In this document: positions 8,226 through 17,199 of the stretch, one piece after another
How positions within the stretch are numbered: position 1 is the first letter of the stretch
Layout: every line of letters begins with the position of its first letter
Assembly (NCBI GenBank): GCA_965205545.1
Contig: OZ242170.1
Span: 2,480,001-2,544,000, forward strand
Source: Bin55 sp965205545
GTDB taxonomy: Bacteria > Pseudomonadota > Gammaproteobacteria > Pseudomonadales > Azotimanducaceae
Direction: 5' to 3'
DNA: 64,000 nt
Position numbers and translations under genes: made by a program
Notes under the pieces: generated by a model
The model's input: the letters and a program-made list of their open reading frames with translations, nothing else
Told to the model about the DNA's origin: nothing
Databases searched by the model: none

Positions 8226-8905
8226 GCACCGTCAAGTTGGCGCATGTCAGCAAGAAGTTTAAAAATGGCTTTGAGCTTTTCAAAGACCTGAACTTAAGCA
8301 TCAACGACGAAGCCATAAATTTCGTTGTTGGCAGGTCGGGTGTGGGGAAGACCACATTGCTTCAGATCATGGTTGGTCTGCAAAGACCAACAGCCGGGCG
8401 AGTGATGGTGAACAATGTGGATATTGCGGGATTCAATCATGCAGAAATGCTGCACTATCGGCAATATGTTGGGCTCGTTACCCAAAACTCCTCGCTGGTC
8501 CTTGATCGAACTGTCTACGAGAATGTTGCCATGCCCCTTTGGATTGCGGGGCTTCGCGAGCCCGACATAAGGCATCGAGTAGACGCGAGTCTTCGTATCG
8601 TTGGCATGAGTGATGCAAAGCACTATTCGCCGACGCGCCTTTCCAGCGGCGAGAGGCAACGCGTTTCGATCGCTCGTGCTATCGTGCACCGACCAAAACT
8701 GCTAGTTGCCGACGAACCAACCGGAAACTTCGACAGGGAACTTGCTTTGGAAGTCTTGAGTTTGTTCGATCTCTTCGCGGAGCGCAATACCATCGTCGTA
8801 ATTGCCACACACGACCCAAATCTCGTCGCGAACGCCAAGCGAGTATTTGAACTGGAGAAAGGGGAGATCGCCGACATGAAAACCAACCCTTCCGCTGACA
8901 GATAG
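8222..8905 (+). CDS. ftsE: Cell division ATP-binding protein FtsE
   Basis: ABC ATPase that works with FtsX to regulate peptidoglycan amidases at the division site. Walker A GRSGVGKTT (about 37-45), ABC signature LSSGERQRVSIARAI, Walker B LLVADEPTGNFD and the switch His (ATHDP) are all present. The GTG start overlaps the ftsY stop (GTGA), giving translational coupling. The 227-residue length is normal for FtsE. Confidence 0.96.
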   Translation: MSTVKLAHVSKKFKNGFELFKDLNLSINDEAINFVVGRSGVGKTTLLQIMVGLQRPTAGRVMVNNVDIAGFNHAEMLHYRQYVGLVTQNSSLVLDRTVYENVAMPLWIAGLREPDIRHRVDASLRIVGMSDAKHYSPTRLSSGERQRVSIARAIVHRPKLLVADEPTGNFDRELALEVLSLFDLFAERNTIVVIATHDPNLVANAKRVFELEKGEIADMKTNPSADR

Positions 8906-8909
8906 GCAA

Positions 8910-9881
8910 ATGGCAAGATCTGAATCCTTCCCATGGCAAGACGATGGTCGAGAAAGCCGTGGATCGCTGGCCCGCATACGCGTTCGAAGCGTAAAGGAAA
9001 GCGTAGAACATCTCTGCAGGCATCCATTTGTAACCTTTTTCGTTTGGTTGCTCATGGGAATTGCCCTATCGCAGCCCGCAGGGTTCTGGCTTGTTCAACA
9101 CAACATTCACGTCGTCATGAAGGAAATCAGCCAAGACACGGGCTTGACGGTGTGGTTCAAGCGGGGAGTGGACTCGGCAGACATTGACGCCATTGCGAGA
9201 TCCTTGACTGAGAATGAAGGCGTCAATGCAGTAAAGGTCATTACGGCAGAGCAGGCACTTGATGAATTTCGAGCAGCATCTGGTTTCAATGAAGAGCTCG
9301 CCGCCATGGATTCGAATCCCCTGCCTGCATTGCTACTTGTTGAGGTGCATTCCGCAACCGGCCATGAAGCGATAGCCGAGCTGGCGCAAGAACTTGATCG
9401 GAGCGATCACATTGAGAGTGTCGATGCCGATACAGATTGGATGATCCAGTTGCGGCGCATGCAACGGATCTCGGTGCGTCTTGTTTGGATTCTTGGTGCT
9501 CTGTTCGGTGTTGGAATCATTTTCGTTTCAGTAGCCGCCGTGCGATTCGCCATGGATTCGCGATTTGAGGAATTGCGAGTCAACTTGCTCCTCGGTGCGT
9601 CAAATCGCTTTCTCAGAAGGCCCTTCAACTATTGTGGATTGTTTTACGGATTTGGGGGTGGAGTCGTTGGCGCCGCAATTGTGGTGCTAGCTCTGAACGC
9701 CATAAAGAAGCCTTTGCAGGAACTGGCGGGAAGCTATGGAGGGAACGTTGAGTTTTTAGCTATGGACTATGTTTTTTGCGCATTGTTGATTATTGTCGGA
9801 AGTGTGTTGGGGCTTCTCGGTGCACTTCAAGTCACCCACGTCCAGATGCGCAAGGATCGATATATGTCTCAAATTGGCTAA
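8910..9881 (+). CDS. ftsX: Cell division protein FtsX
   Basis: Inner-membrane partner of FtsE, 323 residues. Topology fits FtsX: a cytoplasmic N terminus, a first membrane segment near FFVWLLMGIALSQPAGFWLV, a periplasmic domain of about 100 residues (VWFKRGVDSADIDAIARSL onward), then three more membrane segments (ILGALFGVGIIFVSVAAV; GGGVVGAAIVVLALNAI; ALLIIVGSVLGLLGAL). It starts 4 bp after ftsE. rpoH, the frequent next gene, is absent; a protease gene converges 13 bp away. Confidence 0.94.
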   Translation: MARSESFPWQDDGRESRGSLARIRVRSVKESVEHLCRHPFVTFFVWLLMGIALSQPAGFWLVQHNIHVVMKEISQDTGLTVWFKRGVDSADIDAIARSLTENEGVNAVKVITAEQALDEFRAASGFNEELAAMDSNPLPALLLVEVHSATGHEAIAELAQELDRSDHIESVDADTDWMIQLRRMQRISVRLVWILGALFGVGIIFVSVAAVRFAMDSRFEELRVNLLLGASNRFLRRPFNYCGLFYGFGGGVVGAAIVVLALNAIKKPLQELAGSYGGNVEFLAMDYVFCALLIIVGSVLGLLGALQVTHVQMRKDRYMSQIG

Positions 9882-9894
9882 CCTGACAATGGGA

Positions 9895-12537
9895 TTAGTG
9901 GAAACCATAGTAGAACCGGATCGCCCATTCCGACAGGACCCCGGTGTGGCCTCGCCCAGCATCTACCACTTTCAGCGTCCACCTGCCCTGAGGGCTTTCG
10001 CCATAGAAAGCATTGGACAGCAGTTGCCAGTCAAGGACGTCGTATTGAGTTAGCGTGTCGTTGAAGGCTGAGTTGAGAATGCTCTCGGTTCCCTCGGGCG
10101 AAACAAGCGAGATGCTTAAGTCGGGAAGAAACTCATGCCGCCCCTTGAGTTCGACTTGAACGGCTTCAATGGTTGCATCCGAAGGAAGTTGTGTTACATC
10201 TATTGCGGACGTGATTCCAATGCTATTGAAGTCGGGGATGGTCAACTCTGCGGTTTCTGCGATCCAAGTGGATTCCTGAAGGTCGCCGAGACTGTCGGGC
10301 GGATGAGTATGAGCCATCTCGATGGCAGCATCCAGATCGACGGCACCGAATCCGTACCAATTGTGGTACCAATAGCCGGCACTGTTCACCGACCAACCCT
10401 GGCGAAAAGTGTGCGGAGTTCCACCGCCAAAGGCAATGCGGATAGCCGATATTTCTACATCGATTGGACGGGCGGTGACAGCCAGAATGTGCTTCACGTC
10501 GCGCCATGTCAGTCCGGGGTTTGCCGACAGTAGCGTCGCCACGGATCCAGAAACCATAGGTGCCGCCGCTGAGGTACCGTTGAAAGTACTTACGTAATTG
10601 CCATGTCTGTTTGCAGTTTGGTCTGTAGCAAGTCCGCGAGGAGACAGCACGTCGTAGCCGCGTTCCGTTCCTTGTTGATCCGTGGTGATTATCGCGGGTT
10701 CGCTCGATCCGAACTCACCCGCTGGAGCCGCAATCCACAAGTTGGCACCTTGGGAAGAGTAGCTAGCCTTGACCCCATCAGCGTTGAAGCCTCCGACCAC
10801 AACAAGGTGGGGCAGATTGTTGGTTGGATCGCTGGTTGAGGACCGGCAACCAACATCGGAATGAAGTTCGTGCTCAATACTGATACAACTTCCGAATCCA
10901 TTGCCGGCTGACTTGACGTACAGGGCTCCCCGTCCATCGCGCAGGAAAGTTGTGCCGTGCACGAACGTGTCCCTCAAAGTTCTCGATGAATTGCGCTGCG
11001 AGCCTATTGAGCCATAGGACATATTGAATACGTCTACCTCCGCAGAGTCAGGATTGGAGTTGCTGAGACCCAAGGCAACTGATTGTCCAGACGATTGGTA
11101 GCTAAGGAAGTTGTAGCCTCTTAGCAGAACTAACGGGGATACGCCGCGGCCGCCAATACCGTTGTCCATTGTGGATGCCACGATTCCTGCTACGGAGGTG
11201 CCATGGTCTCCAAGACTGTAGGGGTTGAAAGCGTCCCTTGGCAACGCGCCAAACCATCGGTCGGACGCCTCTGGATTCGCTGCGAAGTTGTACGACTCAT
11301 TGGGTTCAATCCGATCTTGCAGATCTGGGTGACACTGCTCAAGTCCGGTATCCACAATGGCGACGCGGACTCTTTCGCCAAAAGGACCTCCCTCGAGCGT
11401 GTCTTGCATCTGCAAGTCAGCTCCAATCATTCCGCCGGCTTCTGCAAAGGCGGTTTGACCCGTGTTGGAGAGATGCCACTGTTCGCTTTGTAGCGGATCC
11501 GGTGTGCCTGTGATCGAGTTGTCTTCACGATTTCGGCATGTCGCTACGATCTGCCGGCGCGAGTCTAAGCTGAAACCTATGTAGTCGTGTCCAATCCCCG
11601 ATCTCTGAGACGTTTCTTCTTGTGTTCGGTTTAGGGTCAGAAATCCATAGTAGGTTGCATTGCTAGAAAACCTGTTCAAGAGAACTGATATGGTTCGTCT
11701 GAAGGAATGATTGCTGAGTAGAGGCGGTACTGCCACGTTGCGTGTATAGACATTAGTACCGGGATTCGAAAGCTCTGTTCGAAGCGTCAGCGTCAGCTGG
11801 GAACTAGACGAGCCAGCTGCACCCAAGTTGTACACGCTGAACGGAAATACCACGAACGATTCCAAGACTTCAATATTGGCGAATACCCGAAGGTCCGCAC
11901 TGATGTTCTGTTTGTAATCGGCGGGGATGGGTCCGTCCTGCAAAGTGATGCTTGCGGAGCTTGGCGTACCGGCAATCTGATTGCCGGTCAACTGACCTAG
12001 TGAGATTGTGGCAACCTCGTCAGGGTCGAGCTCCCAATCTCGGACTGGAGTGAATGTGATCGATCCAGAGCTTGAGTTCGCGGGAATCTGCACGTTACTG
12101 GATGAGAGTTCATAGTCGACGCTTCTCGTGGCAGTACCGGAGTATTCGAGGTTTACCTGGGTGGCTGACTCGACAGTCTTGTCAGCTGTAACCGTAACGG
12201 TTATATCTTCTTCGCTGTTCTCTGAAATGCTAGTTTGGGAAACTGCAAGGCTCAAAGTAACGGCACTGTCGGAAGATGTCGACGAGCCGCCGCACGCGCA
12301 AAGCGTAGCGATCATCAAGAGGTTGCCGCAGACGTAGGCGAACGGATTCCAATTGCCCGAGCACGCTTGATTGTGAGATTTTGTTAGGTGGGAGTTTGGT
12401 TTTCGAAACAGGTTAGGAGAAATCCGACTAGCGTTCCCTGCGACGACCTTCTCGAGGGCACGAGTTGGTTGGGCTTCCTCCCAATTCCAGTCAAGCCAAT
12501 ACGCTAGCGTCAGCGACCAGGGCGATGGTGCCATCAT
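9895..12537 (-). CDS. Subtilisin-like (S8) serine protease lipoprotein with C-terminal P domain
   Basis: An 880-residue open frame. Catalytic triad: Asp in VAIVDTGLE (D396), His in GDHGTSVAGIVAS (H445) and Ser in FNGTSAAAP (S656). Before the protease lies a Calx-beta-like stretch (about 90-200). After it, residues about 765-880 form a proprotein-convertase P domain (ELKGRHEFLPDLSISLVSPEG; SPQGRWTLKVVDAGRGHTG). A hydrophobic segment ending in the lipobox LCAC (C82) predicts a lipidated exported protein. The ATG at 12537 would put about 60 residues ahead of the signal sequence and overlaps the upstream gene by 47 bp, so the true start is uncertain. No ATG/GTG/TTG lies between residues 3 and 73. 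Substrate unknown. Confidence 0.88.
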   Translation of the reverse strand: MMAPSPWSLTLAYWLDWNWEEAQPTRALEKVVAGNASRISPNLFRKPNSHLTKSHNQACSGNWNPFAYVCGNLLMIATLCACGGSSTSSDSAVTLSLAVSQTSISENSEEDITVTVTADKTVESATQVNLEYSGTATRSVDYELSSSNVQIPANSSSGSITFTPVRDWELDPDEVATISLGQLTGNQIAGTPSSASITLQDGPIPADYKQNISADLRVFANIEVLESFVVFPFSVYNLGAAGSSSSQLTLTLRTELSNPGTNVYTRNVAVPPLLSNHSFRRTISVLLNRFSSNATYYGFLTLNRTQEETSQRSGIGHDYIGFSLDSRRQIVATCRNREDNSITGTPDPLQSEQWHLSNTGQTAFAEAGGMIGADLQMQDTLEGGPFGERVRVAIVDTGLEQCHPDLQDRIEPNESYNFAANPEASDRWFGALPRDAFNPYSLGDHGTSVAGIVASTMDNGIGGRGVSPLVLLRGYNFLSYQSSGQSVALGLSNSNPDSAEVDVFNMSYGSIGSQRNSSRTLRDTFVHGTTFLRDGRGALYVKSAGNGFGSCISIEHELHSDVGCRSSTSDPTNNLPHLVVVGGFNADGVKASYSSQGANLWIAAPAGEFGSSEPAIITTDQQGTERGYDVLSPRGLATDQTANRHGNYVSTFNGTSAAAPMVSGSVATLLSANPGLTWRDVKHILAVTARPIDVEISAIRIAFGGGTPHTFRQGWSVNSAGYWYHNWYGFGAVDLDAAIEMAHTHPPDSLGDLQESTWIAETAELTIPDFNSIGITSAIDVTQLPSDATIEAVQVELKGRHEFLPDLSISLVSPEGTESILNSAFNDTLTQYDVLDWQLLSNAFYGESPQGRWTLKVVDAGRGHTGVLSEWAIRFYYGFH

Positions 12538-13333
12538 GTTTTTCTATCCAAACACTGCTTTGCAGCGCTTCGTTGCGAGTGGGGTGGGCACCCGTAACAA
12601 CGCCGCGGACGCAAAGATCGTCGTCGCACCAAACAGGATTGGTAAATTTCAGGTCGAGCTCGCCGCTTGTCCACCAGGAAATCCCAAAGAAGTCTTCCAA
12701 TATTCGTGTCGCGTACGCCAATGTCATTCTGCCGCCAACTACCACGTCTTCAAAACCCAGTTCCTGTGCTGAAGTCTTGCTGGTGTGGTAGTTTTGGTCG
12801 CCGTGAAAGAAGATGCCACACATCTCTCGAGTAACTTTGCGAGTTAGTCCGCCAAACTCCTGCCCCTTTGGTATTTCAAACCGGCGGGAACCCGGTTTGT
12901 CCGTTGGTTTACGGAATACCACAGACGACCCAGCGAGCTCCTTAGCTAGAAAGCTCTGGTGGTGATTTGATGCTACGGCCACAGACCCGTCAGAGTTGCA
13001 AACATTGATTCGATAGTTCACTACGTTTCGGTCTCTCTTCGCGTAGATTTCTTCTATCTGTCCGCTGACCTCGTAGGCTGTTTCTTTCTGTAGAGGATTG
13101 GATAGCTGCAACTGTTGGCGAAGCCAAAGGTGCCCCGTTTGGTATTGGTAAGCAATTTCGTTGAAATAGCTGTTGTCGGGCTCGCCAATAAGTGCAGATG
13201 GAAGCAATCCTGTTTGTGGCGGAGCTAGGTCCAGTCCGAGGTAGTAGTCGTGTAGCAATCTATCCGTTACGACAAACGCCTTTGTACTAAGTGGTTTGCC
13301 TGCATACGGATTGGTGTTTTGTACTTGGGCCAT
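12491..13333 (-). CDS. MaoC/FAS1-type double-hotdog dehydratase-like protein
   Basis: This 280-residue protein looks like a double hotdog fold of the MaoC dehydratase group that acts on acyl thioesters. The N-terminal half (about 1-150) resembles the FAS1-type dehydratase domain. The C-terminal half contains FHGDQNYHTS followed by GGRMTLAYATRILEDFFG, the usual MaoC pattern with the gatekeeping Gly-x-Met-x-x-Ala helix, then WWTSGELDLKFTNPVWCDDDL. A classical catalytic Asp-x-x-x-x-His pair is not obvious, so the activity (hydratase or thioesterase) is open. It sits between the TonB receptor and the protease gene, same strand, and overlaps the latter's nominal start. Confidence 0.7.
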   Translation of the reverse strand: MAQVQNTNPYAGKPLSTKAFVVTDRLLHDYYLGLDLAPPQTGLLPSALIGEPDNSYFNEIAYQYQTGHLWLRQQLQLSNPLQKETAYEVSGQIEEIYAKRDRNVVNYRINVCNSDGSVAVASNHHQSFLAKELAGSSVVFRKPTDKPGSRRFEIPKGQEFGGLTRKVTREMCGIFFHGDQNYHTSKTSAQELGFEDVVVGGRMTLAYATRILEDFFGISWWTSGELDLKFTNPVWCDDDLCVRGVVTGAHPTRNEALQSSVWIEKHDGTIALVADASVLA

Positions 13334-13426
13334 TTCGATCTAGAGATTAGTGAGTCTGTCGGGTCAAATAGTGAGTGTCGCGATGCGACCACAACTCTCG
13401 CGGCGATGCTGTATCCATCTTTGAGC

Positions 13427-13456
13427 GGCAACGCATCGATTAGCCAATGCGTTGCC
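13427..13456. repeat. 10-bp perfect inverted repeat
   Basis: The arm GGCAACGCAT at 13427-13436 is exactly complementary to ATGCGTTGCC at 13447-13456, with a 10-nt loop. It lies in the 174 bp between the end of the TonB receptor gene and the start of the MaoC-like gene (both leftward). It could be a transcript end for the former or an operator for the latter. There is no T tract. Confidence 0.6.
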
Positions 13457-13462
13457 ATAGAA

Positions 13463-13488
13463 CTGCGCGGGGCTAATGCCGCGCGCAG
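13463..13488 (-). terminator. Strong GC-rich hairpin after the TonB receptor gene
   Basis: Arms CTGCGCG (13463-13469) and CGCGCAG (13482-13488) enclose a G-G mismatch, a GGC/GCC pair and a TAAT loop. The hairpin begins 20 bp after the receptor stop codon. In the leftward transcript it is followed by only a short TTCTAT, so a Rho-independent terminator is plausible but not classic. Confidence 0.5.
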
Positions 13489-13507
13489 CATATTTAAGCG
13501 CTAGTTT

Positions 13508-16102
13508 CTAGCGGTGCATGGTCAATCGTACGTAGTAGAACGCTCCGTTGAACCCAAACGGCGAAGTGATCGGATACTCGGCGCCCGCAATGCCGGACCA
13601 CGGGTTCTCGTTCGGATAGGTGTCGAAAACGTTGTCCAATCCAACCACCACAGAAGTCCACTCATCGGGTGTAAAGCGGATCTCGAAATCGGCCAGAAAT
13701 GCTGACTCCACATCAATCGGGAACACATCTGAATACACATGTGGCTCCCAGATCTCGCCGTAATACCTAATGCGCGTCATTGCGGAGAACATCCTATTGA
13801 ATCGGTGCGTTGCTCCCACGGTATAGCGCAGTCGAGGAATCCCTTCCTCCAATTCACGGATCCTCTGTGAATTTATGACGGCCGGATTGAAGTGTTCGAC
13901 AGTTGTCTTGGTGTAGTTAGCCGAAAGCGTTAAATCTGACTGTACGAATCCAGTGTTAATGCTCTTGGCAACACTAAGGTCAATGCCTTCGGTTCTTGTA
14001 TCGAAGTCGTTTGTGTAGAAGCGAATCGCAGATAGAGCACGATCGACAGTTTGTCCTCTCTGCTCAAGCTCATCGAAATCAGCTGGTGTTACTGGAATCG
14101 GTGAAGTACGGGCAATTCGGTCATCGACATTTATGCGGTAGTAGTCGGCCACCACATCGAAACCGGCAGCGTTGTACACGAATCCCAGTGAGATATTGCG
14201 GGATCGCACGGGTTGGAGAGCTTCGCCTCCCTTGAGTTCTGCTAAATCATCCGTTGGAGAGAGTGTCACCTCATCTGCCAGGCACGGTTGACCGGGAACC
14301 GGGCAAATGGGGCTTACCAAGTAATTGGTAGCAACTATGCGAATGTTTGATTGGCCGACTGTCGGTGCAGCGAACCCTGTGTTGTATGCGCCTCGCATGG
14401 AGAAATTGGGTGCATATTGAATCCGGGTGGCAACCTTGAAGTCCAATGTGTGCCCAAAGTCTTCGTAGCTCTCAACTCTGACTGCTAGAGACGCAAGTAT
14501 GTTGGAGGTCAAATCCTGTTCAGTATCTGCCCACACCGCCCAGCTGTCTCTCGACTCATCGACTTCCGAACGTTCGGGAAATCCAGGGAATCCATTGGAA
14601 CCGATTCCAAATCCCTGTGCAGCGATCTCAGGGATGGCGATATAGGAATTTTCCTCGCCTTTTGTGGTGACAAAGTTCTCCGTGCGATATTCGAAGCCTG
14701 TAGCAACGAACAAGTCGCCGTAGCCCGATGCAACGTCCAAGGCCCTTGACATTTCGTAGTTGAAAATCGCGTCGGATTGTTCATGCATTCCAGGTTTGTA
14801 GTTAGTTGGAATAAAAGCGCCTTGTCTAATCAACTGAGGATTGATGGTGTTGGACATGAAGTACTCAACACCGCTGTAGCCCCAACCAAAACTTGCATCA
14901 TACGACCATTCACCGCGAGTTCCTCTCAAGCCCAAAGTGAGGCCTTGGTCAGCAATTAAACCACCGAAATTGGGAGTAAATCCTGCAGGGAAGACAGAGT
15001 GGTATGTTACGCAGCCGGGAGTGGCTAACGCTGCTGCAAGAGCCGTGCTGTCGGGAGTTTGCTGATTTACGAACGGAACGGCAGGACAATCGACCCCATC
15101 GTCAGGCATTAGGTCGGCAAACAACAGTGTTTGGCCACCGTCAGCCGTAAACACGCCCGCACGTCGAGCGGGATGGCGATAGAAGAATCCACCTTCAACA
15201 TCACGCTCGGAGAGATTACCGAACGCATATAGAGTCTGACCAGCCCCCATCGGCATTTCGGCATTCACCATGGCACGGCGGTCCTTGCTTACCTTGGGCG
15301 ATCCCCAAATTTGTGCGAATGGTTGTCGAACCTGCTGATTCCCTGTCGCAATGAGACCAAGTGCATCATCGCGTTGTACACTGCGCGCAGTGGATCCAGC
15401 ATCGTTGATTTCCAAACTCACCGTAACAAATCCCTCTCCGGCAAAGGGGATGCCAGCAATGCCCGCGACACCAGTCGTTACGCCGTCTCCAGCGAAGTAC
15501 TGTCCGAATTTGACCTGGGCGCTACGTACGTTGTTGCTACCTCGAAGCACGAAGTTCATGACACCAGCTATGGCGTCGGAGCCATACTGCGCCGACGCGC
15601 CGTCGCGTAGAAGTTCGACACGCTCCAATGCTATGGATGGGATTGCGGCAATGTCGGGTCCGTGTGAGCCTTGGTTCTTGCCTCCGCCAAGCAATGCAAT
15701 GACCGCGCCACGGTGGCGTCGTTTTCCGTTCACGAGCACCAAAGTAGCATCGGAGGGGAGGCCACGAAGATTAATGGGTCGTATCAGTGTCGCAGCATCG
15801 GCTATGGCGAACCGCTCCACATGCAATGAAGTGATTTCGTTTCCCAATTGGTCAAGCAGATCTACAAACCCGTTCGCACTCAATCGATCGGCGTCAACGA
15901 CTTCTACGGAGACCGTTGAGTCCGTAAGGGCTCGATTGGGATTCCGAACTCCTACAACGTGGATTTCCTCCATACCGGGATCATCCTCGTCTGCGGTTGC
16001 ACCCCCACTGTCGGCATCGGACTGGGCAAGAGCCGAACTTCCGAATAGTAGAAGTGAAATAGCAACAAGCGATAAGCCACCTGATACCGTTCGTGTAGAC
16101 AT
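13508..16102 (-). CDS. TonB-dependent outer-membrane receptor
   Basis: An 864-residue outer-membrane barrel receptor that imports a ligand using TonB energy. From the ATG at 16102: a signal peptide ending near SSALAQ; an acidic stretch then a TonB-box-like EEIHVVGVR; a plug domain (ANGFVDLLDQLG, NLRGLPSDATLVLVNGKRRHR, ERVELLRDGASAQYGSDAIAGVMNFVLR); and a long barrel ending in an aromatic/basic residue. The ATG has a good ribosome site (GGAG six bases upstream), so I prefer it to the GTG at 16117. The plug style resembles proteobacterial receptors for organic substrates, but the ligand cannot be read from sequence. Confidence 0.92.
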   Translation of the reverse strand: MSTRTVSGGLSLVAISLLLFGSSALAQSDADSGGATADEDDPGMEEIHVVGVRNPNRALTDSTVSVEVVDADRLSANGFVDLLDQLGNEITSLHVERFAIADAATLIRPINLRGLPSDATLVLVNGKRRHRGAVIALLGGGKNQGSHGPDIAAIPSIALERVELLRDGASAQYGSDAIAGVMNFVLRGSNNVRSAQVKFGQYFAGDGVTTGVAGIAGIPFAGEGFVTVSLEINDAGSTARSVQRDDALGLIATGNQQVRQPFAQIWGSPKVSKDRRAMVNAEMPMGAGQTLYAFGNLSERDVEGGFFYRHPARRAGVFTADGGQTLLFADLMPDDGVDCPAVPFVNQQTPDSTALAAALATPGCVTYHSVFPAGFTPNFGGLIADQGLTLGLRGTRGEWSYDASFGWGYSGVEYFMSNTINPQLIRQGAFIPTNYKPGMHEQSDAIFNYEMSRALDVASGYGDLFVATGFEYRTENFVTTKGEENSYIAIPEIAAQGFGIGSNGFPGFPERSEVDESRDSWAVWADTEQDLTSNILASLAVRVESYEDFGHTLDFKVATRIQYAPNFSMRGAYNTGFAAPTVGQSNIRIVATNYLVSPICPVPGQPCLADEVTLSPTDDLAELKGGEALQPVRSRNISLGFVYNAAGFDVVADYYRINVDDRIARTSPIPVTPADFDELEQRGQTVDRALSAIRFYTNDFDTRTEGIDLSVAKSINTGFVQSDLTLSANYTKTTVEHFNPAVINSQRIRELEEGIPRLRYTVGATHRFNRMFSAMTRIRYYGEIWEPHVYSDVFPIDVESAFLADFEIRFTPDEWTSVVVGLDNVFDTYPNENPWSGIAGAEYPITSPFGFNGAFYYVRLTMHR

Positions 16103-16117
16103 GCTTTTCTCCAACAC

Positions 16118-16409
16118 GTTGTGATCCTAATTCTTCCCCTTCGTGGTTCTCGCGACGCTAGCGAGAAGCCGCCTTAGCGAAATGATAAGAGATTTTACTT
16201 GCTATGACTCCCTGTAGAGAACCAAAATACACGCACAGTCCGATAGTTTGTGACTCTGGCACACTAACATGAGGTTTTGGATCTTGAGATGTCGGTGACC
16301 TCAATGTGCAATCGAATTCTCACAAATGGAGTACTAGTCGCCAATGTGTTTCACTTGCACGATCTACGAATCTGTTTGAGCTTATAGAGTTCTGTGGAGT
16401 TGCTCCGAG
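16118..16409. other. Divergent intergenic region, TonB receptor / DUF192 gene
   Basis: About 290 bp that must carry promoters in both directions. The only clear structure is a 7-bp perfect dyad at 16147-16167 (listed separately). I see no recognisable small gene or RNA. Confidence 0.5.
16147..16167. promoter_or_regulatory. Dyad in the leader of the TonB receptor gene
   Basis: TTCTCGC (16147-16153) and GCGAGAA (16161-16167) are perfect complements around a 7-nt spacer. The dyad lies 45-65 bp upstream of the receptor start codon, where an operator or a leader hairpin would act. The sequence does not resemble a Fur box. The regulator is unknown. Confidence 0.4.
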
Positions 16410-16970
16410 GTGTTGCCTAGATTTAGTACATTGAATTTGCATCGAGATCGCGTAGGGGATACTTGGCTCTTGATTAGAAACAATCGGATTCGAAGCACTG
16501 TTGTTGCACTTGCTGCTGCAACGCTACTGTTTGCGTCGTTAAGCGGTCAAGTGGACTCTCCATTGTTCTTGAACGAAAAGTCTCGCTTGCACGTGACGAC
16601 GGTCGACGGAGCTACGACCGTGTTTCAAGTCGTCTCCGTAACATCGAGGAGCGAGCTGTCCAGGGGATTGATGCACGTTCGATTCATGCCTTTGGACCAA
16701 GGCATGGTGTTCCAATATGATCGGGACAGGACCGTTTCTATGTGGATGAAGAATACACACATTCCGTTGGACATGTGGTTCGTAACGAAGGAGGGCAGAG
16801 TAAGCAAGGTAGTCCGCAATACCGAACCTCTCTCGCTGCAATCCATTTCGTCCGATGGACCAGTTCGAGCAGTTGTTGAAGTGAATGCTGGACTCAGTGC
16901 GCTCATTGGGGTCACTGAAGGTGCAAGGCTAGATCACGCGGCATTTTCTCCGGACCGTGATGAGCAATAG
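16410..16970 (+). CDS. DUF192 family exported protein
   Basis: This 186-residue protein has a DUF192 domain (residues about 65-175): SRGLMHVRFMPLDQGMVFQYD, VSMWMKNTHIPLDMWFV and the closing GPVRAVVEVNAG. All are characteristic of this small beta-rich family, whose biochemical role is not established. A hydrophobic segment (STVVALAAATLLFASLSG, about 29-46) looks like an uncleaved or late signal, so the domain is probably periplasmic. The start used is GTG with GAGG-rich DNA just upstream; a start nearer the hydrophobic segment cannot be excluded. Divergent from the TonB receptor. Confidence 0.85.
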   Translation: MLPRFSTLNLHRDRVGDTWLLIRNNRIRSTVVALAAATLLFASLSGQVDSPLFLNEKSRLHVTTVDGATTVFQVVSVTSRSELSRGLMHVRFMPLDQGMVFQYDRDRTVSMWMKNTHIPLDMWFVTKEGRVSKVVRNTEPLSLQSISSDGPVRAVVEVNAGLSALIGVTEGARLDHAAFSPDRDEQ

Positions 16971-17199
16971 GACACTTTATTGAATTCTGAGCACAAGCTA
17001 GGTCAAATTCGCATCAGCCAAGACCCGTTTATCCTGCTGTGGTCAATACCGGTTCGGCAACACGGAAGCGGGTGGCACTGAACAGGCTACTTGTTAGAGA
17101 ATTTGCGATTTCAACGACACAAATTTTGGGCTAAACTTTAGACAAGAAACCTCAACTTGTTGGTCCTGCTTACACACTGGATTCAGTCTGTTCTAGTCC

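Noticed and set aside
15351..16124. 257-codon frame antisense to the TonB receptor
   Set aside because: It is a shadow of the receptor gene, Ser/Arg/Pro rich and without family resemblance.
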